From: Candidatus Nanopelagicaceae bacterium
GTDB lineage: Bacteria > Actinomycetota > Actinomycetes > Nanopelagicales > Nanopelagicaceae
Assembly: GCA_009691185.1 (NCBI GenBank)
Contig: SHVD01000002.1
Location: 1 to 43,953, forward strand
Direction: 5' to 3'
DNA length: 43,953 nucleotides
Below are positions 9,442 through 18,988 of the stretch, piece by piece (within the stretch, counting starts at the first letter, position 1; the number at the start of each line of letters is the position of its first letter). The position numbers and the translations under genes are program-made. Under the pieces are notes generated by a model, which worked only from the letters and a program-made list of their open reading frames with translations, was not told where the DNA came from and did not search any database.

Positions 9442-11262
9442 TTGATTGAGATACTCTCGCCCCTTTCAAAAGGGTTAATGCTACTAACTGGTGTGCTAAG
9501 TATTGGATTTCTAATCACCTTAAGTTTTCTTGATCAAGATATAAAAGGTGGCCTCACTAATCACTCTTTAATTAAAAAAACTAGGCTATTTATTTCTTCC
9601 TGGCTATTAGTCACTGCAATGTATGTAATAGTGCAGGTTTCCTATCTACTTGATCAACCTTTAGCAGCATCCTTTGATTCAACTGTAATCAGATCTTATT
9701 TAACCCAGACATCACTCGGTAAGGCTTACTTAGTACAAATAATTGGAATTCTAATCCTGCTACTTATTCCACTGCGACGATTACTAGGCTCATATATTTC
9801 GCTATTAATCGCTTTGATCGCGATCACTGCGCCCGTTTTTCAGAGCCATGGCAGCAGCTCGGGTAATCACGGACTTGCAATTGGTGCACTAATAATCCAT
9901 GTGATCGCATTAAGTTTTTGGGTGGGTGGATTATTTGGATTAACCCAGTTAAGTAAGCAGCAAAAGCTTATTGCACTGCCAAGATTTAGCGAGATTGCGC
10001 TGTGGAGTGCGATCACAGTTGTTATCTCAGGGGCAGCAACTGCTTGGACCAGATTAGATAGCCTGCAGGCTTGGCAAAGTAAGTATGGCGTGATTACTTT
10101 AGTAAAAATATCACTGGCATTTATTTTAGTTGGTGCTGGCGCTCTGCATCGGCGATGGATTATAAAATCTGACTATCCTTCAATTTTCAGATTAATTACC
10201 GCTGAGCTTGGAGTGATGTTTACAACTGTTTTTGTTGGCAGCTGGTTATCAACCGTCAATCCACCTGAGCGAGAAATTGTCTCTACCCCTGCACTTTTGG
10301 TGACTGGAATACAAATGCCAGCACCACCCACACTCTCTAGAGTTTTGTTGGGATATGAAGCAGATGGCTTGATGTTGGGCTTGCTAATTTTTATAGTTGC
10401 ACTTTATATAAAAGGTGTTGTGATTCTTACTAGGCGTGGTGATAAGTGGCCGGTTGGACGCACAATTGCATTTGCATTAGGCATAAGCGCAGTTGATTTT
10501 GCTACCAGCGGTGGTCTTGGTCTTTACTCTCACTTTGCATTTGCCAATCACATGATGGCACATATGGTGCTTGGCATGATCGCACCAATAGGAATTGTGC
10601 TGGGTGCGCCAATTACCTTAGCGCTTCGAACATTGCCACTAGGGCGTAATCAACAAGAAAGTGGTATTCGTGGGATATTTATTGAGTTGCTTCACTCTAA
10701 GTTATCAAAGTTTTATACAAACCCAGTTGTTGCCCTTGTAATCTTTGATGGTTCATTATTCGCTGTTTATTTCACGCCTTTATTTGGAAATATTATGCAA
10801 GGCCACAGTGGACATTTCTTTATGTCCCTACATTTCCTACTAGCTGGGTTCCTATTTTTTCAAGTATTAATTGGAATTGATCCACTTCCTAGAAAAGTTC
10901 CGCATATTGCCAAAATAATCGTGATTTTTGCGGCAATGAGCATTCATGCATTTTTCTCAATCTCAGTAATGTCAGCAACAACATTATTAGATAATGGATA
11001 TTTTGAATTACTACAGCGGCCATGGGCGACTGATTTATTAGCTGACCAAAAACTAGGTGGTGCGATTGGTTGGGCTATGGGTGAGGTGCCAATTTTGTTA
11101 GCATTACTGGCAACATTCCTGCAATGGTTAAAAGCAGATAAAAATGAGGCGGCGCGAATCGATCGGGCAGCCGATCGGGCAGCTGCCATGGGTGAGGATG
11201 ATGATCTAGCCCGCTACAACCATTACTTAGCCCAGTTAAATAAACGAGAAACTTCCGAATAG
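9442..11262 (+). CDS. CopD / CtaG (caa3 assembly-like) fusion membrane protein
   Basis: N-terminal CopD-like half (HGSSSGNHGLAIGALIIHVIALSFWVGGLFGL), C-terminal CtaG-like half (NHMMAHMVLGMIAPIGIVLGAPITLALR...HFFMSLHFLLAGFLFF). Confidence 0.88.
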   Translation: MIEILSPLSKGLMLLTGVLSIGFLITLSFLDQDIKGGLTNHSLIKKTRLFISSWLLVTAMYVIVQVSYLLDQPLAASFDSTVIRSYLTQTSLGKAYLVQIIGILILLLIPLRRLLGSYISLLIALIAITAPVFQSHGSSSGNHGLAIGALIIHVIALSFWVGGLFGLTQLSKQQKLIALPRFSEIALWSAITVVISGAATAWTRLDSLQAWQSKYGVITLVKISLAFILVGAGALHRRWIIKSDYPSIFRLITAELGVMFTTVFVGSWLSTVNPPEREIVSTPALLVTGIQMPAPPTLSRVLLGYEADGLMLGLLIFIVALYIKGVVILTRRGDKWPVGRTIAFALGISAVDFATSGGLGLYSHFAFANHMMAHMVLGMIAPIGIVLGAPITLALRTLPLGRNQQESGIRGIFIELLHSKLSKFYTNPVVALVIFDGSLFAVYFTPLFGNIMQGHSGHFFMSLHFLLAGFLFFQVLIGIDPLPRKVPHIAKIIVIFAAMSIHAFFSISVMSATTLLDNGYFELLQRPWATDLLADQKLGGAIGWAMGEVPILLALLATFLQWLKADKNEAARIDRAADRAAAMGEDDDLARYNHYLAQLNKRETSE

Positions 11263-11272
11263 AATTAGGACC

Positions 11273-12436
11273 ATGAACACTACTACCCAGATGCCAGCTT
11301 TGTTTGGCCAGGAGTATCAAGCGCTGCGTGAAAGCGTAAGTGAATTAGCAATTAAAAAGATTGCACCATTTGCCCATGATGTTGATGAAAATTCTAGATA
11401 CCCACAAGAGGCAGCAGATGCCTTGCAGGCAGCGGGATTTGCAGCAGCTCATGTGCCAGTTGAATTTGGCGGCCAAGGTGCAGATGCACTCGCTGCGGTA
11501 ATAATTATTGAGGAGGTGGCAAGGGTTTGTGGTGCTGCTTCATTAATTCCAGCGGTCAACAAACTAGGTTCAGTTCCGTTAATGATTGCTGGTAATGACG
11601 GCCAAAAACAAAAGTATTTAACACAGTTAGCTGCTGGTAAAGGATTTTCATATTGTCTATCTGAATCTGAAGCTGGTTCTGATGCTGCTGCAATGAAAAC
11701 AAAGGCGGTTAAAGAGGGAGATAGTTGGGTATTAAGTGGTAGTAAAAAATGGATTTCAAATGCCGGAGTTTCAGAGTTTTATACAGTATTAGCCTCTACT
11801 GATCCAAGTAAGGGTGCCAAAGGAATCACTGCATTTATTGTTGAAAAATCAGATGCGGGTGTTTCATTTGGTGCACATGAGAAAAAAATGGGCTTTCGTG
11901 GATCACCAACTCGTGAGGTTTACCTTGATAAAGTAAAAATCAATGATGATCGAAGACTAGGAGAGGTTGGAGCTGGCTTTGCACTTGCAATGAAAACCTT
12001 AGATCACACCAGAATTACCATCGCCGCTCAAGCTTTAGGAATTGCACAGGGTGCTTTTGATGTTGCTAAGAAATACGCCCATGAGCGTCAACAATTTGGA
12101 AAGCCCATTTTTGATTTCCAAGGAATCCAATTTATGTTGGCTGATATGGCAATGCAGATTGAAGCTGCAAGACAATTGACCTATGCTGCTGCAATCAAAA
12201 GTGAGCGGGGAGAGAGTGATCTGACATTCTTCTCAGCAGCGAGCAAGTGTTTTGCAACTGATGTTGCGATGAAGGTGACAACTGATGCCGTGCAAATACT
12301 GGGTGGCTATGGGTATGTAAGTGATTATCCAGTTGAGCGGATGATGCGAGATGCTAAATTGACGCAGATATATGAGGGCACAAATCAGATTCAGCGGGTG
12401 GTAATGGCTCGGAATCTAGAGACTTTAAATAACTAA
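11273..12436 (+). CDS. Acyl-CoA dehydrogenase
   Basis: YCLSESEAGSDAAAMKTKA, RIxIAAQALGIAQGAFD, QILGGYGYVSDYPVERMMRDAKLTQIYEGTNQIQR. Confidence 0.95.
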   Translation: MNTTTQMPALFGQEYQALRESVSELAIKKIAPFAHDVDENSRYPQEAADALQAAGFAAAHVPVEFGGQGADALAAVIIIEEVARVCGAASLIPAVNKLGSVPLMIAGNDGQKQKYLTQLAAGKGFSYCLSESEAGSDAAAMKTKAVKEGDSWVLSGSKKWISNAGVSEFYTVLASTDPSKGAKGITAFIVEKSDAGVSFGAHEKKMGFRGSPTREVYLDKVKINDDRRLGEVGAGFALAMKTLDHTRITIAAQALGIAQGAFDVAKKYAHERQQFGKPIFDFQGIQFMLADMAMQIEAARQLTYAAAIKSERGESDLTFFSAASKCFATDVAMKVTTDAVQILGGYGYVSDYPVERMMRDAKLTQIYEGTNQIQRVVMARNLETLNN

Positions 12437-12975
12437 AACCTAACAATAATCTCTGGGGTAGCAGCAGCGTTAACTTTTTGGTCATGAGCTTCAACTGGCA
12501 AGCTTTGACTAGTTAACTCTCCGCGATGTAAGAGGGCTATTTTCCAAGCAGTGCTGCGCGCAAGGGCTCGATCATAGGAGCCACCACCTTGACCCAAACG
12601 ATTTCCCTCTCGATCTACATGAAGTGCTGGCACAATTATTACTTCAAGTTTGATATCAGTTTCAGCATTTCCAATTGGTTCTAGAGTTTTTTCTGATTTT
12701 TTAAGATTCTCCTGCTCACCATCCCAACTGACCCACTCTAAATCATTATTTTTTAGCATCCTAGGCAGAAATAATCTTTTCCCACTTGCTAGTAGTTTTT
12801 GATTTAAATCACTAGTTTCTGGTTCAAACTCATATGAGATATATGTACCAACATTTTGCACATCTTTTACTTCTTTCGCAGTGAGAATATGCAGCCAGCT
12901 TTCCTTCATAAATCGATCCTGGCGTTCTTTTCGATACTGTTTACGAAGTTGTGATTTATTTTCATTACCAGCCAT
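12433..12975 (-). CDS. 5-formyltetrahydrofolate cyclo-ligase
   Basis: N-terminal KSQLRKQYRKER; VPALHVDREGNRLGQGGGSYDRAL signature. Confidence 0.93.
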   Translation of the reverse strand: MAGNENKSQLRKQYRKERQDRFMKESWLHILTAKEVKDVQNVGTYISYEFEPETSDLNQKLLASGKRLFLPRMLKNNDLEWVSWDGEQENLKKSEKTLEPIGNAETDIKLEVIIVPALHVDREGNRLGQGGGSYDRALARSTAWKIALLHRGELTSQSLPVEAHDQKVNAAATPEIIVRF

Positions 12976-13018
12976 GCACCTACCTTAATTTATGGCTTGG
13001 GCAAAGTAGGGTTTAGGT

Positions 13019-13924
13019 ATGGATGATTTGATACCAGTTGCCCAGCTGCAGGAGCGTTTACTAGCGCTGAGCGAGCCTTTAACACCGTTGGATCTGCCGC
13101 TGCTTGATGCCCACGGCGCCACCCTTGCTAGTGATTTATTGGTACATGAAAAAATTGTAATAAAAAATGGCCAACGAATCGGTTCAAATCAGATTGCCCT
13201 TGCCGCCTCCTTAGGCTTGGACAGATTGCCAGCTCGGCCCCATCCAAGGGTAGTAATTATTAGTGCTGGTGATGATCTAGTTGAGCCAGGTAGCAAATTA
13301 GCGACACAAGAGAATGAGTATGAATCCAACTCCTGGTTTTTAACTACCTTTGTTAAAGAGGCTGGTGCTCATGCCTTTCGTGTACACACTATTGCAGAGA
13401 CAGCAGAGCAATTAAAACTGATCATTGAAGATCAATTAGTTAGAGCAGATTTAATTGTTATCAGTGGTGAATCACAGGATGAATCATTTGATCTAATCAA
13501 CTCAGTAATCTCTAAGTTAGGTGAAATTACAATTGTTACCCCAAATCTTGCTGAAAGTGGCAAACATAGTTATGGCTTGATTGGCCCAGATAAGATTCCA
13601 GTAATTTGTTTACCTGGTGATCCGGTTGGGAATTACTTGTCAGCTGAAATTTTTATTCGGCCCCTTATTTTAAAAATGTTAGCCAGACAAGTTATTCAAC
13701 GGCCAGTCAAAAAGATTAAATTAAGTAAAGCAATCAGCAGCGAGTCCGGCAAAATGCAGTATGTAAGAGCTAGCATAAATTCCGATGGTCAGGTCACTCC
13801 ACTTTCTGACCAAGAGTCAATCACCACATTATCTTTCACTGACTGCTTAGTTTTGGTAAATGAGAAAGATGAAAAACTGAGTTCAGGTGATTTGGTAAAT
13901 GTTATGATGATTAATCAGGAATAA
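13019..13924 (+). CDS. glp: MoeA/gephyrin-like protein (Glp-like), lacking domain II
   Basis: PRVVIISAGDDLVEPG, ENEYESNSWFLTTFVKEAGAHAF, ADLIVISGES, VICLPGDPVGNYLSAEIFIRPLILKML align to MoeA domains III/IV; no SAMDGYA segment. Position upstream of rimJ and a glpR-like gene matches the actinobacterial glp locus. Confidence 0.82.
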   Translation: MDDLIPVAQLQERLLALSEPLTPLDLPLLDAHGATLASDLLVHEKIVIKNGQRIGSNQIALAASLGLDRLPARPHPRVVIISAGDDLVEPGSKLATQENEYESNSWFLTTFVKEAGAHAFRVHTIAETAEQLKLIIEDQLVRADLIVISGESQDESFDLINSVISKLGEITIVTPNLAESGKHSYGLIGPDKIPVICLPGDPVGNYLSAEIFIRPLILKMLARQVIQRPVKKIKLSKAISSESGKMQYVRASINSDGQVTPLSDQESITTLSFTDCLVLVNEKDEKLSSGDLVNVMMINQE

Positions 13925-13926
13925 TC

Positions 13927-14487
13927 TTGAAAAAATTAATTGATAACGAATTAATTTTAAAACCAATCAGATTCAGGGATAAAGCCCAATGGGATGCAGT
14001 CCGCTTAGTAAATCGAGATTGGCTATCACCCTGGGAGGCAACTAGACCAAACATAGATAACAAATCACCATTACCTTCTTACTACGGGATGGTTATGCAA
14101 CTAAATCGGGAAATTAGAGCGGTTAGATCAATTGCACTAGGTATTTGGTTGAAAGAAAAAAAAAGTGAGATCCTTATTGGTCAGATCACACTTGGTGGAA
14201 TAATTTTTGGTGCAATGCGTGGAGCGCATATTGGTTATTGGATTGATCAACGATTTGCAAATCAAGGTTATACAACTCGAGCGGTAAAGCTTTTGAGTAA
14301 TTTTGGTTTTGATTCGCTCAAACTTCACCGAATAGAAATTAATTTACGTCCAGAAAATGAGGCGTCAAAGCAGGTGGCAATAAAGGCAGGGTATGAGCTA
14401 GAGGGTGCGCGTAATAATTACCTACATATTGCAGGTGATTGGCGAAATCACATTACTTTTGTCAAAGAAAACCCAGCAGTAAAATAA
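13927..14487 (+). CDS. RimJ/RimL-type GNAT N-acetyltransferase
   Basis: ELILKPIRFRDKAQW..., IGQITLGGI, IGYWIDQRFANQGYTTRAVKLLSNFGF, HRIEINLRPENEASKQVAIKAGYELEG. Confidence 0.92.
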   Translation: MKKLIDNELILKPIRFRDKAQWDAVRLVNRDWLSPWEATRPNIDNKSPLPSYYGMVMQLNREIRAVRSIALGIWLKEKKSEILIGQITLGGIIFGAMRGAHIGYWIDQRFANQGYTTRAVKLLSNFGFDSLKLHRIEINLRPENEASKQVAIKAGYELEGARNNYLHIAGDWRNHITFVKENPAVK

Positions 14488-14554
14488 AAAATAAATAGGA
14501 CATACCCACCCAATTCCACTCAGAATTAACCTAAAACATTTATTGTTGTGCTTT

Positions 14555-15277
14555 ATGGGTTCGGGTTTTATCTACTTAATCATCATCGGCATGTGGGTTG
14601 CTTATTTCTTGCCCCAGTGGTTGAGTAAATATGAGGATTCATCTGGTAAAGCGATTGAAAGATATAAAAATGCTATGCAAGTTGTAGGTGAAAATAATGG
14701 CAGTATTAAAAGCAAAAAAAGCATGGAAGACAAAGGTAAGGTTTTTTTCAAACGCCGATTGATATTTGGTTCAATCTTTTCTCTATTTGCTATTTCTTCA
14801 ATTTATGCCGGCATTGGTTTTCTAGATTGGACCACAACACTTGTGCCAGCTAGCGCACTTCTTATTTATTTAGTTAGTGTAAGAAAACAGGTTATGGCAT
14901 CACAACTTAAAATTAGAAGATTAAGAGCATTAGAGAAAATTACAAATAGTAAGATTCCAACTACACTCATTCCAGAGCCAGTTAAAGAAAAAAGTAGTAA
15001 TGAACATTGGGTTCCATTCTCAGAGCGAAGTGAAATTACTGGTGTAGTAGTTGTGCCCAAGGATCGTAAAGGTTGGCAGCCAAATCAACTACCAAAGCCG
15101 GTTTACACCAGCGCAGCTAAAGCAGTTCCAAGTAAGCGAATTATTGATCTCACCAGCACTGGTCAGTGGAGCGCTGAACAGGAGCGGATAAAAGCATTAT
15201 CGGGTCGAGATGATGACTTATTTGACCAAACAACATTGGGTGATACAGGTGAAGAAGAGAAAGCTGTCAATCAGTAA
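14555..15277 (+). CDS. Membrane protein, GLPR (Glp receptor)-like by position and topology
   Basis: N-terminal TM MGSGFIYLIIIGMWVAYFLPQWLSKYEDSSGKAIERYKNAMQVV, later TM pair, soluble C-terminus; directly downstream of glp-rimJ. Confidence 0.65.
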   Translation: MGSGFIYLIIIGMWVAYFLPQWLSKYEDSSGKAIERYKNAMQVVGENNGSIKSKKSMEDKGKVFFKRRLIFGSIFSLFAISSIYAGIGFLDWTTTLVPASALLIYLVSVRKQVMASQLKIRRLRALEKITNSKIPTTLIPEPVKEKSSNEHWVPFSERSEITGVVVVPKDRKGWQPNQLPKPVYTSAAKAVPSKRIIDLTSTGQWSAEQERIKALSGRDDDLFDQTTLGDTGEEEKAVNQ

Positions 15278-16525
15278 TTAAATCCAGCTTGGCAACCACA
15301 TTCGATCTAGCCAATCTGAGTAAGGAATTTGAACACCTAGAAATATCGGCAGAAAGTAAATAAAATTTATTGCCACAACAATAATAAAAACACTGATATA
15401 TTTACGATAATCCTTATATTTTAATGCCCAATTAAAGGTATAAATCAATGCCAGTATTAAAAATGGCAAGATACTTATCGCATAAAAGTAAAACATGGTT
15501 CTACCTTGAATAAAAAACCAAGGTAGATAAGTACCGGCAATACCAGCCAAAATAAAGGCTGCAATGCGATTTTTACTTACAATGAATAATCCAGCAGTTA
15601 CTGCAATTGCAAATACACCCGCCCACCAAAGAACAGGCGTGCCAATTGCCAAGATCTCCTGCGCGCAACTTGCTGCCCCACAATCGCTTGGGCTTTCATA
15701 GTAAAAAGAGGTGGGCCTTCCTAGAACAAGCCAACTCCAAGGGTTAGCGTTATAGGCGTGCTTTTCTGATAGATCACGGTGGAAGTTCAGAATTTCAATG
15801 TGATACTTCCACAAAGATGCAAATAAGTTGCCACCTGATTGCCGACCCCAGCCATTACTATTTAATATCCAACCACTCCAAGTGATGAAATAAACGCCAA
15901 GTGGAGTTAATATAAATTGCACAAGCCGGCGCAACAAGCTGCTTAATCGAAGATTTTTCCAATTAATCGTTAATGCAATAATAAGTGGAATTACAAAGAA
16001 GCCACTCCATTTGCTGGCACCTGCTAATCCAATTGCTACTCCACTTAACCAAAGATTATTTGTCAAAATAAAATAAAAACAGAGCAATATAAAAAACATC
16101 AAGAAAATATCAAGCAGTGCCACCCTAGACATGACTAAGGCGAGTCCATCTAATGCCATTAGTAGTGCTGCTGTACTGCTTAAGAAAATAGAATTAAACA
16201 ATCTCTGTGCGATTAGATAAATAAGTATCACGCAAGCAGTTCCAACTAAGGCTGGGATAATCCGCCAACCAAACTCATTATTGCCGAATATTTTTATTCC
16301 GATGCCGATCAGCCACTTACCAAGGGGTGGGTGAACTATGAAATCTGCCCCACCTTGCTCATTTAGCTCAACTCCGTGTTGAATCAGTGAGTTAGCATTT
16401 TTTGCGTAGTAAACCTCATCAAAAATATATCCTTTAGGAAGATTTAAATGCCAAATGCGAATGATCAGTGAAAAGATAGTAATAATCGAAAGTGGCAATA
16501 TCTGTCTAAGGCGAGTTGTGCTCAT
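15278..16525 (-). CDS. Dolichyl-phosphate-mannose--protein mannosyltransferase (PMT family)
   Basis: FDEVYYAKNANSLIQHG...VHPPLGKWLIGIGIKIFG...FGWRIIPALVGT...RVALLDIFLMFF; divergent from rsmI as in other Actinobacteria. Confidence 0.93.
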   Translation of the reverse strand: MSTTRLRQILPLSIITIFSLIIRIWHLNLPKGYIFDEVYYAKNANSLIQHGVELNEQGGADFIVHPPLGKWLIGIGIKIFGNNEFGWRIIPALVGTACVILIYLIAQRLFNSIFLSSTAALLMALDGLALVMSRVALLDIFLMFFILLCFYFILTNNLWLSGVAIGLAGASKWSGFFVIPLIIALTINWKNLRLSSLLRRLVQFILTPLGVYFITWSGWILNSNGWGRQSGGNLFASLWKYHIEILNFHRDLSEKHAYNANPWSWLVLGRPTSFYYESPSDCGAASCAQEILAIGTPVLWWAGVFAIAVTAGLFIVSKNRIAAFILAGIAGTYLPWFFIQGRTMFYFYAISILPFLILALIYTFNWALKYKDYRKYISVFIIVVAINFIYFLPIFLGVQIPYSDWLDRMWLPSWI

Positions 16526-16585
16526 AGGGCTCAGCCTAAGACCAGATGGAAAGCGGAAGGGAAAATAACCTGAGAGAATTAGCAG

Positions 16586-17428
16586 ATGTTAATTCTTGCC
16601 TGCCTGCCAATTGGTGATTGGCGTGATGCATCGATCCACCTCATCTCAGCAATTGAAAGTGCGAAGTATGTGGCAGCAGAGGACTCTCGAAAGTTTGCCA
16701 GGTTGTGTAAAGATTTAAATATCACCCACAACGCTAAGGTTATTTCTTTTTTTGAAGGCAATGAGAGTGAGCGCATTGCCGAACTGAGTATGATCTTAAA
16801 CTCACAAAAAGATATTTTGCTTGTTACAGATGCTGGCACACCTGGTATTTCAGATCCTGGCTATCGATTAATTCAGGCAGCGTTGCGGGATGGTGTACAG
16901 ATAAAAGTATTACCAGGGCCAAGTGCGGTAACAACTGCGCTGTTGCTGTCTGGATTACCAACTGATCGATTTTGTTTTGAAGGTTTTCCACCCCGTACCA
17001 AAGTTGCCAGAGATAAATGGTTTGAATCTTTGGGTAAAGAGGAGCGCACAATTATTTTTTTTGAAGCACCCCATCGAATTGGTGAATCATTAATCGCTGC
17101 AGCTCAAGCATTTGGAGAGAGTAGAGCTGCGGTAATTTGCCGAGAGATGAGCAAACAGTATGAAGAGGTAGTAAGGGGTAGTTTTTCAGAGTTAATTTCT
17201 TGGTCAAAATCTAAAGATATTTTAGGTGAGATAACAGTTGTGGTATCTGGCTTTGATCCTGCTACTAATCATGTGGCTGATACTGATTTAGTTGAAATGG
17301 TATTGAAACAAGAGGCAGCTGGTGAGAGTCGAAAAGAGGCGATCGCCCAGGTTGCTAAACAAAGTGGAGTTTCAAAGCGAGTTGTATTTGATGCCATGGT
17401 TACTTATAAGAGTGGGGATAAGATCTGA
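16586..17428 (+). CDS. rsmI: 16S rRNA (cytidine-2'-O)-methyltransferase
   Basis: AEDSRKFARL, VTDAGTPGISDPGYRLIQAA, VLPGPSAVTTALLLSGLPTDRFCFEGFPPR. Confidence 0.96.
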   Translation: MLILACLPIGDWRDASIHLISAIESAKYVAAEDSRKFARLCKDLNITHNAKVISFFEGNESERIAELSMILNSQKDILLVTDAGTPGISDPGYRLIQAALRDGVQIKVLPGPSAVTTALLLSGLPTDRFCFEGFPPRTKVARDKWFESLGKEERTIIFFEAPHRIGESLIAAAQAFGESRAAVICREMSKQYEEVVRGSFSELISWSKSKDILGEITVVVSGFDPATNHVADTDLVEMVLKQEAAGESRKEAIAQVAKQSGVSKRVVFDAMVTYKSGDKI

Positions 17429-17430
17429 TC

Positions 17431-18984
17431 ATGGCTAAAAAATCATTTTATTTAACCACGCCTATTTATTATGTAAATGATGCCCCTCATATTGGCCATG
17501 CCTACACAACCGTTGCCGGTGATGTATTAACTAGATGGCATCGTCAACGTGGTGATGAAGTTTGGTTCTTAACTGGCACAGATGAACATGGTGAGAAGGT
17601 ATTAAATAGTGCTAAATCAAATAACACCCCACCACAAGATTGGTGTGACAAATTAGTTGAATCAGCTTGGAAACCAGTTTGGAAAGATCTAAATATTGCT
17701 CATGATGATTTTATTAGAACCACTGAGGAGCGCCATACGGTGCGGGTGCAAAAATTTCTACAAAAATTAAAAGACACCGGCTATATATACGCCGGCAAGT
17801 TTGAAGGTCCCTACTGTGTTGGTTGTGAAGAGTATAAGCTGCCGGGTGATTTGATTGAGGGTAAATGTAAAATTCACTCTAAGCCAGTTGCAATGCTTAG
17901 TGAAGATAATTGGTTTTTTAAACTTTCAGAGTTTGCCCAACCATTACTAGACCAATACAAATCAAATCCATCAGCTTGTGAGCCAGAGTCTGCTCGCAAC
18001 GAGGTAATCTCCTTTTTAGAGGGTGAGGTTAGAGATCTATCTATCTCTCGCTCAACTTTTGATTGGGGAATCCCAGTGCCATGGGATCCAAAGCAGGTTA
18101 TCTATGTTTGGTTTGACGCTCTACTGAACTATGCAACCGCAGTTGGTATCGGAGATGATGTATCAACGGATGGCGGTGAGAAGTTTGCTAGCACCTGGCC
18201 GGCTGATGTGCATCTTGTCGGTAAGGATATTTTGCGCTTTCATGCAATTATTTGGCCAGCAATGTTAATGGCAGCAGGAGTTGAAGTTCCTAAAAAAGTC
18301 TTTGCCCACGGCTGGTTATTGGTCGGTGGTGAAAAGATGTCTAAGAGTAAATTAACTGGAATTGCTCCAAGTGATATTACAAAAGATTTTGGCGTTGATG
18401 CTTTTCGCTACTACTTCCTGAAGGCAATTCCCTTTGGCAGTGATGGCTCATTCTCTTGGGAGGATATGGCCGCTCGCTATACAAGTGAGTTGGCAAATGA
18501 TTTTGGAAATCTTGCTTCAAGATTAATTGCCATGATTGAAAAGTACTGTGATGGCAAGATTCCAGCGACAGCACAAAATGCTGATTTATCAGCTCTGTTG
18601 GATCAAACAGTTAAAACCGCAGATGCTGCAATCTGTTCCCTTGATTTTCAAGGCGGATTAAATGCGATTATGGATTTTTGTAAACGGGTTAATGGCTATG
18701 TCACCGAAACCGCCCCATGGGTAGTTGCAAAGGATGCAGCTAAAAAAAGTGAGCTTGATCAGATTTTATATAACACCGCAGAGTCACTTCGCGCTCTTGC
18801 AGTATTACTTCACCCAGTCATGCCACAGGTAACGGAAAAACTTTGGCAAAGTTTAGGAGCTGCTTCGTTAGGTAAAATTGGTGATCAGCAAATCAGTGAT
18901 GTATCAAAGTGGGGTCAACTGCCAGCAGGTAGTAAGGTGGTTAAGACCGAGGTCTTATTCCCAAGATTAGAAGAGGTTAAGTAA
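17431..18984 (+). CDS. metG: Methionyl-tRNA synthetase
   Basis: TTPIYYVNDAPHIGHAYTT, TGTDEHGEK, GWLLVGGEKMSKSK. Confidence 0.98.
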   Translation: MAKKSFYLTTPIYYVNDAPHIGHAYTTVAGDVLTRWHRQRGDEVWFLTGTDEHGEKVLNSAKSNNTPPQDWCDKLVESAWKPVWKDLNIAHDDFIRTTEERHTVRVQKFLQKLKDTGYIYAGKFEGPYCVGCEEYKLPGDLIEGKCKIHSKPVAMLSEDNWFFKLSEFAQPLLDQYKSNPSACEPESARNEVISFLEGEVRDLSISRSTFDWGIPVPWDPKQVIYVWFDALLNYATAVGIGDDVSTDGGEKFASTWPADVHLVGKDILRFHAIIWPAMLMAAGVEVPKKVFAHGWLLVGGEKMSKSKLTGIAPSDITKDFGVDAFRYYFLKAIPFGSDGSFSWEDMAARYTSELANDFGNLASRLIAMIEKYCDGKIPATAQNADLSALLDQTVKTADAAICSLDFQGGLNAIMDFCKRVNGYVTETAPWVVAKDAAKKSELDQILYNTAESLRALAVLLHPVMPQVTEKLWQSLGAASLGKIGDQQISDVSKWGQLPAGSKVVKTEVLFPRLEEVK

Positions 18985-18988
18985 ATTT

